Positions 53,427 through 64,000 of a stretch of DNA of 64,000 nucleotides are shown here, one piece after another. Under the pieces are notes generated by a model, which did not search any database, was not told the origin of the DNA, and saw only the letters and a list, made by a program, of their open reading frames with translations. Where the stretch lies: positions 1 through 64,000 of the forward strand of contig CAWIZY010000013.1 of NCBI GenBank assembly GCA_963840725.1, in the 5' to 3' direction. Within the stretch, counting starts at the first letter, position 1. Every line of letters begins with the position of its first letter. Source of the stretch: CAVWDU01 sp963840725 (GTDB lineage: Bacteria > Pseudomonadota > Gammaproteobacteria > Pseudomonadales > Halieaceae). The translations under genes and the position numbers were made by a program.

Positions 53427-54368
53427 TCAGGCAGCTTCCGGGTCACCAATATGAAAGCGCACTTCCTGTGCGATTAGAGCGCCATCGCATTCGCTGCACC
53501 TCACTTCGCCATTGAGAGTCTGGCCACAGGGATTGTGTATCAGGCGCATGGGTTTGCCGCTGCCGTCGGGGTCGCACCATTTGTCACCCCATTGGAGAAT
53601 GCTGAGAAACCAGGGGAAGGTCGCCTCGCCTTTTTCCGTCAGCATATACTCGTAACGTGGTGGCCGTTCTTTGTAGCGAACCTGTTCAAAAATTCCCTGC
53701 TCCACGAGGAACTTCAGTCGGTCAGCGAGTATGTTGGTCGCTACGGGGAGTTCCGCATGAAACTGTTCAAAGCGATTGAACCCATGAAAGGCTAGGGCCA
53801 GAACATTGGCGGTCCACCTGTCGCCAACAATATTGATCAGATTGCGATAGACACTGCGTCTGCTCGGCACATCCTGTACCGAAAGCGAAGACCGGCGGCG
53901 AACCTTTTTGTCTCTATGGTCTCGAGTGGCACCGGTCCCGGGTTCATAGCTGACATCATGGAGATCAATGACGAGGTTGCAATGGTGGCAACGCATTTGC
54001 GGGTTAAACACCTGGCCGCAGCTGCGGTGCAACAACTCTACCTTCTCCAGCTCCGGCGTGGGAAAGAAACGTCGCTCCCAGTCCAGCGCCATCAGAGCGC
54101 TGTTGTAAAGTTCCAGAGACTTGGGTGTGAGGCGGTAGAGCATGCGTTTGCCGCCTTCGCGTCCGGGTGTTTTGGCAAGGCAGTCTATGGATTGTAACCA
54201 TTGCAGACGGTCAGACAGTACGCCGCGAGAGGCGCCTGTGGTGGCCAGCATTTCACTGAAGGTGTTAATCCCCCAAAACACTTCCTGAATTATCAACAGA
54301 CACCATTTGTCACCAACCTGGTCCAGGGCGCGATTGATAGAGCTGGCTCTCGTAGTAAGTTTGTTCAC
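53427..54368 (-). CDS. Tandem HxlR-type winged-helix regulator, paralogue 2
   Basis: The same unusual layout as paralogue 1: HxlR domain (DQVGDKWCLLIIQEVFWG, then TGASRGVLSDRLQWL), cysteine cluster HRSCGQ...RCHHC, a linker, second HxlR domain (NIVGDRWTANVLALAFHG, LPVATNILADRLKFL) and second cluster HNPCGQ...RCSEC. In both proteins each half ends in HxxCG(8-10)RCxxC, so the duplicated unit is winged helix plus cysteine motif. It closes the island on the right, as paralogue 1 closes it on the left. The DNA-contact helices of the two proteins differ, which suggests different targets. Confidence 0.86.
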   Translation of the reverse strand: MNKLTTRASSINRALDQVGDKWCLLIIQEVFWGINTFSEMLATTGASRGVLSDRLQWLQSIDCLAKTPGREGGKRMLYRLTPKSLELYNSALMALDWERRFFPTPELEKVELLHRSCGQVFNPQMRCHHCNLVIDLHDVSYEPGTGATRDHRDKKVRRRSSLSVQDVPSRRSVYRNLINIVGDRWTANVLALAFHGFNRFEQFHAELPVATNILADRLKFLVEQGIFEQVRYKERPPRYEYMLTEKGEATFPWFLSILQWGDKWCDPDGSGKPMRLIHNPCGQTLNGEVRCSECDGALIAQEVRFHIGDPEAA

Positions 54369-54434
54369 GTGTTTCCCATTGACCGGTGTCTGTCGGACCG
54401 GGCTGGCATGTTAAGGCTCAGACGCTTCAAGTGC

Positions 54435-57191
54435 TCAGCGCCGCAATTCCTTCATCAGTTGCTCAGCATCAGCCCTGTGCGAAAACGTGTCATCCCTGGC
54501 CAGCAGGCCTCCAAGAATATCTGTTGCGGCTTCGGTCTCGCCCTGGGCAGCGCGAATGCGCGCGGCATTGAACAGCACGGAGGTATTGCCAGGGGCGATA
54601 TCCATTGCGCGATCGATGGTGCGCCTTGCCTGGGACACTTGCTTGTTGTTCAGTTGCGCAACGGCCAGCGTATCCATCACGCTGGCAGACCGGGGCGCCA
54701 GTGTAAGTGCGCGCTCCGCCAGGGCCTGTGCCTGCGCGGGGTCGGAGTCCAGCAGAATCCAGGCCTGGTTATTCAGTGCGCCCAGGTTATCACTATCAAT
54801 CTCCAATACGGCTCGGTACTGGGCAACGGCGTTGTCCGTTCGACCCGCCTGGTATTCAATCTCGGCCAGCATTTCGCGTATTTTGATGTCGTCAGGGTGC
54901 TTTTCAATCCATGCTTCCAGTTGCGCAATGGCTTTGGCTGAGTCACCACTCGCCATGGTATTGGATGCCAGCACAGTAAGCGATTGCGTGGAGGGCGTGA
55001 CGGAAAATACCGCCTCCGCCAGTTCCACTACCCGATCGGTGTCACCCGCCTGTCTGGCTGCCGTAATCTCCAGATTGAGTACCGAGGGGTTGTCTGGCGC
55101 TTTCTTCCGCAGGTAATCCAGATCGGTCTGAAAACTCGCTCTGTCCCCCGCCAGGATGGCCAACCGGGCTCTCACCACCCTGGCGGAGAAATGGTCGGGG
55201 TTCAATTCCAGTACCTGATTGATCTCGGTAGTCAGTTTCTTCTGATCGCCGAGTTTGCCGTAGGTCTTGGCCCGCAAGTAGCGATAGTGGTCAACATCGG
55301 GTTTCAGTTGTACCAATCGGTCAAGATAGCGCAATGCGTTGTTGAAATTATCCCTGGAGAACTCCGACAGCGCCAGCACCTCCAATACATCGGGCCTCTC
55401 TTTCTCAGGGTCTGTAAGTCCGGCAAAAACCTTGAAGACACGCTCCGGTTGCTGTTCACTCAGGTAGTAACGGCCCAGTGCCAGGCGCGCCTCTATGCCG
55501 GGTTGCGCCTCTTTGACGGCCTGCTGCAACGTGGCAAGCATGGCAGCCGTGTTGCCCTCTCTTTCATAGCTGACAGCGAGCTTCATGTAGGTTTGCTCGT
55601 CCCCGGGGTCTCTCTCAAGCAGAGTTTTGTACCGCTGGCGTGCATCATCGTAGCGCCCGGTCAACAGCGCTATCTCGGCCAGGTTGTAGTTGGCCTCCCG
55701 GTTTTCAGGGTCTGCTTCGAGTGCATTTTCGAAGGCAGTCTCGGCTTTGTCGAGGTCGGCAGTCGCCGCGTAGACTCGTCCCAGAACATTATAGGGACCT
55801 GGCTTTTCAGGGTTTTTAGCAACGTATGCCAGGGCGGCCTTGGTGGCCGCGTCGTAGTCCTCGTTCCTCAGGTAACCGGATACGAGTAGCACCTCGGCGC
55901 GTTCATAATCAGGATCCAGCTCAATTGCGGCCTGCAGCGCCTCCACTCCGAGGTCTATCTCCCCGGCAGTAAACAAGCTCGAGCCCAGGTTGGCACGTAA
56001 TTGCGGGGACAGGCCTTCCCGTTCACTGATTTCTGTCAATAAGGCCGCCCCCTCGTTTTTGCCCTGGCCCACCAGAGCATTGGCCAGCAGGCTGAGTGCC
56101 GCCAGATCATCGGGATAGAAGTCAACAACCGGTCTGACCAGTTCTTCAGCTGCCGCGTAATTTTCCTGCCTTAATTCTATGGTCGCTGCCAGCTTGAGCC
56201 CCCGGGGATCAGTGGGAAGTAGCGCGATGAACCGCCTTGCATTGTAAAGTGCGGTCGCCATGTTGCCCTGGCGCATTTGCACTGCGGAAAGATAGTAGTA
56301 GGACAGGGGATACGAGTCGCCGTATTCGGCGGCACGCTCGAACAGGATTTGAGCCTCATCCATTTTGCCGTCTTCCAGCTTGAGGATCCCTTGCACCACA
56401 TTCACTCCCGGATGCGCCGGGTTGCTCTTCATCAAAATGGCGATGTCTTTTTGCACCGCCTCCAGATCCTGCCGAAACATGGCGATTAGCGCGCGATTAA
56501 AACGGTCGCTGCGGGCATGAGGAGCTATAGCCAAGGCTTTGCTGTAAGCCTCTGTGGCCTCTTCATATTTTCTCTCGCGCATCGCAATGTCACCGAGTCG
56601 GCTCCATGCCGGTGCATAAGTCGCATCAATCGCAACCGCCTCACCAAGCTGCCGCCGGGCGAGCACCGTGTTGCCGTCGTCGGTGGAGATGCGCGCGGCA
56701 GCAACCATGGCGAATGCAGAAACCGGACTGTTTTCCAGTGCCGCTTCTATGCCCAGCTTGGCACCCCCGGGGTTGTCCGCCCGCTGCGCAGACAGGGCCT
56801 TGGCCGCCAGTACGGTTGACCGGTCGGCGGGGGCAAGACCTTTTATAGGCAGTTGCTGCAGGCGGTCGTCCTCCCCGGTGTCCAGCCATAACTGTGCGAG
56901 CAATGGAGCGGCTACGCTCTCTGGATGGCCTGCTGCCAGAGCCGCATCAATCTCTTTCGCCGCCGCATCGATGTCGCCTTTGTTAAAGTAGAGCTCTCCC
57001 AACAGCCACCGAGCGGCGGAGTTCTGAGGGTTTTCTTTTAAGGCGTTCTTCAGTTCGATTGTCGCTGATGCGGTATCGCCCTGTGCAAGGTAGTTCCGGG
57101 CGTTGGCGACATGGTCTCTCTGGTCAGCGCAGGCCACTAGCAGGATCGTGAGCAGGATTGTGATGGCGGTGCGCAAGGTTTTTGGTTGCAT
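54435..57191 (-). CDS. prsT: PrsT-like TPR lipoprotein (PEP-CTERM/exosortase type)
   Basis: A 918-residue lipoprotein (ITILLTILLVAC lipobox) made almost wholly of TPR repeats. The opening YLAQGDTASATIELKNALKE and NPQNSAARWLLGELYFNKGD is the signature of PrsT, the TPR protein accompanying XrtA/PEP-CTERM polysaccharide systems, and the length also fits. It would be attached to the outer membrane and help exopolysaccharide export or anchoring. No exosortase, PEP-CTERM protein or glycosyltransferase is present nearby, so the gene is an orphan here. Confidence 0.8.
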   Translation of the reverse strand: MQPKTLRTAITILLTILLVACADQRDHVANARNYLAQGDTASATIELKNALKENPQNSAARWLLGELYFNKGDIDAAAKEIDAALAAGHPESVAAPLLAQLWLDTGEDDRLQQLPIKGLAPADRSTVLAAKALSAQRADNPGGAKLGIEAALENSPVSAFAMVAAARISTDDGNTVLARRQLGEAVAIDATYAPAWSRLGDIAMRERKYEEATEAYSKALAIAPHARSDRFNRALIAMFRQDLEAVQKDIAILMKSNPAHPGVNVVQGILKLEDGKMDEAQILFERAAEYGDSYPLSYYYLSAVQMRQGNMATALYNARRFIALLPTDPRGLKLAATIELRQENYAAAEELVRPVVDFYPDDLAALSLLANALVGQGKNEGAALLTEISEREGLSPQLRANLGSSLFTAGEIDLGVEALQAAIELDPDYERAEVLLVSGYLRNEDYDAATKAALAYVAKNPEKPGPYNVLGRVYAATADLDKAETAFENALEADPENREANYNLAEIALLTGRYDDARQRYKTLLERDPGDEQTYMKLAVSYEREGNTAAMLATLQQAVKEAQPGIEARLALGRYYLSEQQPERVFKVFAGLTDPEKERPDVLEVLALSEFSRDNFNNALRYLDRLVQLKPDVDHYRYLRAKTYGKLGDQKKLTTEINQVLELNPDHFSARVVRARLAILAGDRASFQTDLDYLRKKAPDNPSVLNLEITAARQAGDTDRVVELAEAVFSVTPSTQSLTVLASNTMASGDSAKAIAQLEAWIEKHPDDIKIREMLAEIEYQAGRTDNAVAQYRAVLEIDSDNLGALNNQAWILLDSDPAQAQALAERALTLAPRSASVMDTLAVAQLNNKQVSQARRTIDRAMDIAPGNTSVLFNAARIRAAQGETEAATDILGGLLARDDTFSHRADAEQLMKELRR

Positions 57192-57440
57192 AGCTTTGCT
57201 TCTGATAGGTGACGGGTTTTCGGCCTCGACTGTTTGTCGCGACTAGTTTATAAAATATATCACCAGACACTAACTGTCACTAACAAGCCAATAAAACACA
57301 GTGGGAAAAGGGACTCGTGCAGACATCGCTCAACCACCGGAGTCGTTTTGTTGTTCTGGCTGGATTGGTTCGGGCACTCGACCTAGGCGGAAACTATCAT
57401 CATGCACTTACATTTTTAAGCAGCAGCTACCATACTGCGG

Positions 57441-57662
57441 TCAGCGGGGTCAGCGGGGTCAGCGGGATCAGCGGGATCAGCGGGATCAGCGGGATCAGCG
57501 GGATCAGCGGGATCAGCGGGATCAGCGGGATCAGCGGGATCAGCGGGATCAGCGGGATCAGCGGGATCAGCGGGATCAACGGGATCAACGGGATCAACGG
57601 GATCAGCGGGATCAGCGGGATCAACGGGATCAGCGGGATCAGCGGGATCAGCGGGATCAGCG
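57441..57662. repeat. 9-bp tandem array TCAGCGGGA (about 25 units)
   Basis: The unit TCAGCGGGA runs for about 222 bp, with two early TCAGCGGGG variants and a few TCAACGGGA variants. All three plus frames stay open through it (Q-R-D, S-G-I, A-G-S), which explains the long low-complexity frames. It ends 42 bases before the crotonase start codon and so lies in that gene's leader. Confidence 0.93.
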
Positions 57663-57704
57663 TGTGACCCGTGAGACTGAACGAACTTTTGGGAAGGGAA
57701 TGCG

Positions 57705-58484
57705 ATGCATCAAGTTGAGACGAACATACGGGGCAACATCCTGGATATCAGAATTAATCGACCTGAAAAGCTGAATGCACTGAGCGTGCAGATGTTTCAC
57801 GAACTGAGCCGGGCCCTGAGCGAGCTGGACAACAACCCTGAGCTGCGTGTGGCCGTGTTGTCCGCCGAGGGCAAGCATTTCACCGCGGGGGTGGAGCTGG
57901 ACCAGTGGGCCCCACATTTTGGCTCCGGAGAGGGGTTTCCACTGGAGGAAGGTGGCATCGATCCCTTCGGATTAGTGGGTCCGAGGCGTCGCAAGCCAGT
58001 GGTGCAGGCGGTGCAGGGGTACTGCTTTACCTGGGGGGTGGAAATGATGCTGAACATGGAGGTGCGTGTTGCTGCCGATGACACCCAGTTCGCGATGTTG
58101 GAAGTCCAGCGCGGTTTGTATCCCTGCGGTGGCGCAACGCTGCGACTGCCACGGCAGATGGGTGTCGCAAACGCCCATCGTTATTTACTTACCGGGGAGC
58201 GTTGGTCAGCCGCGGAGGCCTACCGCACCGGCCTGGTCCAGGAACTGGTCCCACCTGGAACACAGTACGAGGCCGCCATGAAGATCGCCGAGAGCATCGC
58301 CAGCGCGGCACCCCTCGCTGTGGAAGGGTTGATGAAAGCGGTAGATTTTGGCGCCCACAATGCGCAACCCGAGGCCGTAGAGCAAATGTTCACTGATCTT
58401 GTGCCCATCATGCAGAGTGAAGATGTCGCCGAGGGTATCCAGTCGTTTCTTGAAAGGCGCCAGGCGGTTTTCAAGGGGCGCTGA
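57705..58484 (+). CDS. Enoyl-CoA hydratase/isomerase (crotonase) family protein
   Basis: A 259-residue protein with the crotonase oxyanion segments LSAEGKHFTAGVELDQW and QGYCFTWGVEMMLNMEVRVA, and a late RTGLVQELVPPG. GGGAAGG lies seven bases before the ATG. The usual second catalytic Glu position falls in MLEVQRGLYPCGG. It would hydrate or isomerise an enoyl-CoA, possibly in the same fatty-acid-like breakdown served by the island. The leader contains the 9-bp repeat array. Confidence 0.88.
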   Translation: MHQVETNIRGNILDIRINRPEKLNALSVQMFHELSRALSELDNNPELRVAVLSAEGKHFTAGVELDQWAPHFGSGEGFPLEEGGIDPFGLVGPRRRKPVVQAVQGYCFTWGVEMMLNMEVRVAADDTQFAMLEVQRGLYPCGGATLRLPRQMGVANAHRYLLTGERWSAAEAYRTGLVQELVPPGTQYEAAMKIAESIASAAPLAVEGLMKAVDFGAHNAQPEAVEQMFTDLVPIMQSEDVAEGIQSFLERRQAVFKGR

Positions 58485-58510
58485 ACCGGCTGTTTTCACG
58501 CTGTGTCCAG

Positions 58511-59014
58511 TCAGGGCTTGCCCGCGTAGACGGTATACTGCCTTCGCCAGCTACGCATTGTTTTGCTGTCACAACCCTCGGCTGCGACCAGCGCCCGGAT
58601 AGTCTCGCGGTGATTCAGAATTTGGCTGTTGGCGACCTCTGCAGTGCTTGCTCCGGTAGGCGATACATCGCTCTGGTGGAGGCTTGACGCCTGGCTTTGG
58701 TCAGGATGTGAGTCGGTGTCTGTATCAGCAGCGTGTGCGTCAGGGTGTACCCCGGGGACTTCACGGGCACCCACATCAGTCGAGTCATTCAACTCGCGGG
58801 TAATGCGCTGAGTCAGGCGATTAAATTTGGCCTGGTAGGCCTTTTCCTGTGATCGCGTTACACCGCCGCAGCGGCGTGCCGCTTCGTCGGCAGAGACCAT
58901 CTTTTCCAGAATATGGTCGGTCTCCATGCGATACCCGAACCGCTGCAGCAAGGAGAGTTCAAACAGGATATAGCCGCCGGCCGCGATCAGGAATACCCAG
59001 GCTCCTTTATTCAC
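58511..59014 (-). CDS. Membrane-anchored protein of unknown function
   Basis: One hydrophobic segment at the N-terminus (WVFLIAAGGYILFELSLL), a charged helical middle, then an acidic, His- and Asp-rich, low-complexity part (PDAHAADTDTDSHPDQSQ), and an end with a Cys (VAAEGCDSKTMRSW). No family is recognised. It lies convergent to the crotonase gene with 26 bases between stops. Confidence 0.55.
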   Translation of the reverse strand: MNKGAWVFLIAAGGYILFELSLLQRFGYRMETDHILEKMVSADEAARRCGGVTRSQEKAYQAKFNRLTQRITRELNDSTDVGAREVPGVHPDAHAADTDTDSHPDQSQASSLHQSDVSPTGASTAEVANSQILNHRETIRALVAAEGCDSKTMRSWRRQYTVYAGKP

Positions 59015-59554
59015 AAGCAGTATTCATAAACAACCACCTTTTACGGGCAGTCGGCTCTCATGGGCAGCCGGCTCTCATGGGCAGCTGGCGCTCATGGGCA
59101 GCCGCTTATATAAATGGACACCTTGCACGGATAGCCTGCTCTTCATCCATTGTCTCTTTTTATTGACAGTCGCTGTGCGTCAACAGCCGCTTTGCTTTGA
59201 CAGCGATTCCTTGTGACCAACCACTTTTCATCACCAACTGTTCTGCATGGATAGCTACTGTCATTGACCGACGCCTGCATTCAAGCATAAGCCAACAAGC
59301 GTGGTTGAAGTATAGCCTCGCCCGGGCGGCGATAGATACCTGCATTGGGCATCGCAGTGTGGTGCCGGGGTAGTGGCTGCATTTGTTCCAAGCACTGGCG
59401 TACCCTAGAGACAATAAAAGCGTTAGCATGGCGCTATCCGGGCACTCTGGCTACTCTGCAATGGGCGTTACCGTGCTATTGCAGGCCAGTGTTCGGACGG
59501 CCAGTTGGTGCGGCCAGTTAGAGCGCCACGACACGCGGATTGCAGCGAGACGCC
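59015..59554. other. Repeat-bearing intergenic stretch of about 540 bp
   Basis: No gene is supported. It holds the 17-bp tandem repeat described separately and several degenerate CAGCCGCTTTG/GACAGCGATT-like pieces around 59160-59260. The right end must hold the tadA promoter. Confidence 0.5.
59045..59108. repeat. 17-bp tandem repeat GGGCAGCCGGCTCTCAT (3.6 units)
   Basis: Units at 59045-59061, 59062-59078 and 59079-59095 plus a partial fourth, with one or two substitutions each. Confidence 0.85.
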
Positions 59555-60025
59555 ATGAACACCCAAGAGTCCAATGTGGATCATGAGACCTGGATGCGGC
59601 GGGCGCTCGCCCTCGCTGACCGTGCTGCCGCAGAGGGGGAGGTGCCGGTGGGTGCTCTGGTGGTGCGCGATGGGCAGTTGCTGGGGGAGGGCTGGAACCA
59701 GGTGATTGGTAACGCAGATCCGACTGCCCACGCTGAGATTAATGCGCTGCGCGATGCAGCAAGGGTGGTCGGGAACTACCGCCTGGCTGGTGCCCGTCTT
59801 TACGTCACTCTGGAACCCTGTACCATGTGCGCCGGAGCGCTGATCCACGCCCGTATCAGTGAGCTCATCTTCGCGGCAGAAGAGCCCCGGTCGGGCGTGA
59901 TCTGCAGCCACCACAATTTGCTGGAGCAGCCATGGTACAACCACCGCGCCAGCTGGCATGGAGGCGTGCTTGCGGCCGAGAGCAGTGCGCGTTTAAAGGA
60001 TTTTTTTAAAGCGCGGCGCCAGTGA
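59555..60025 (+). CDS. tadA: tRNA-specific adenosine deaminase TadA
   Basis: The deaminase zinc site is complete: HAEINALRDA (His and catalytic Glu) and LEPCTMCAGAL (two Cys). EVPVGALVV and the ARVVGNYRL segment match TadA, which converts A34 to inosine in tRNA-Arg(ACG) and is essential. Length (157 residues) fits. The neighbour purL, an unrelated purine gene, lies 80 bases downstream on the same strand, a common arrangement in gammaproteobacteria. Confidence 0.95.
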   Translation: MNTQESNVDHETWMRRALALADRAAAEGEVPVGALVVRDGQLLGEGWNQVIGNADPTAHAEINALRDAARVVGNYRLAGARLYVTLEPCTMCAGALIHARISELIFAAEEPRSGVICSHHNLLEQPWYNHRASWHGGVLAAESSARLKDFFKARRQ

Positions 60026-60104
60026 GTAGCCAAACCCGAGTCAGCGGTTTGGAAGGCGAGGCGGTGACGGCTTCAGCCCGTCGCGAAAAATGAGGAACAC
60101 GAGT

Positions 60105-64000
<3,896 letters not shown>

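Noticed and set aside
57301..57774. A 157-codon frame with R-D-Q repeats and a 116-codon frame with S-G-I repeats
   Set aside because: Both are products of the 9-bp array, lack ribosome sites and have no non-repeat domain.

Overview
The window reads as chromosomal DNA of a Gram-negative, fairly high-GC gammaproteobacterium. Supporting genes are tamA/tamB, a TonB-dependent receptor, lipoproteins with lipoboxes, a PrsT-like TPR lipoprotein of the PEP-CTERM/exosortase type, tadA and the long single-chain purL. That mix, together with many acyl-CoA genes, suggests a marine OM60/NOR5 (Halieaceae)-like lineage. This placement is inference, not shown by any marker gene.

Left part (1-7.7 kb): a DUF4174 secreted protein, gene relics (IS6-type transposase piece, serine/threonine kinase relic with an in-frame stop), a spinster-like MFS transporter, two low-GC orphan membrane genes (one frameshifted), a secreted LamG-like protein, a GNAT relic and the first GTAG..GGACACCC repeat array. 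From 7.7 to 13.3 kb lies the tamA-tamB outer-membrane assembly operon.

13.4-19.5 kb is a repeat-rich zone. IS110 and IS6 transposase relics are followed by a REP-associated (Y1/HUH) transposase element whose two ends are arrays of the core GGACACCCAT, in opposite orientation at the two ends. A second copy with a large internal deletion lies about 4.4 kb further on in the same orientation. The two copies bracket an ATP-grasp/alpha-E operon. The right-end repeats of copy 2 run into the start of a fatty-acid desaturase gene and carry four TATAAT hexamers.

19.5-33.3 kb holds ordinary accessory genes: desaturase, membrane protein, lipoprotein hydrolase, a cobalt-type nitrile hydratase operon (alpha, beta, accessory protein), a sulfatase, a beta-lactamase-fold hydrolase, a Tat-exported amidohydrolase and an M48/TPR lipoprotein protease.

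33.6-54.4 kb looks like one catabolic island. It holds two paralogous CoA ligases, two paralogous tandem-HxlR regulators, an MFS transporter, an HMG-CoA-reductase-like enzyme, an LLM-type flavin oxidoreductase, a carotenoid/stilbene cleavage oxygenase, a TonB-dependent receptor, two thiolases (one broken), two phytoene-desaturase-like FAD oxidoreductases and a tannase/feruloyl-esterase-family hydrolase. Five intergenic regions inside it share a ~23-bp element. My reading is uptake, oxidative cleavage and CoA-dependent thiolytic breakdown of a terpenoid or aromatic substrate under tandem-HxlR control; the substrate is unknown.

54.4-64 kb: the PrsT-like TPR lipoprotein, a 9-bp tandem repeat array in front of a crotonase gene, an orphan membrane protein, tadA, and a nearly full-length purL carrying at least ten frame changes plus a stop codon. 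Frame changes also occur in several other genes, so assembly error and true decay cannot be separated from the sequence alone. I saw no tRNA, rRNA or CRISPR.
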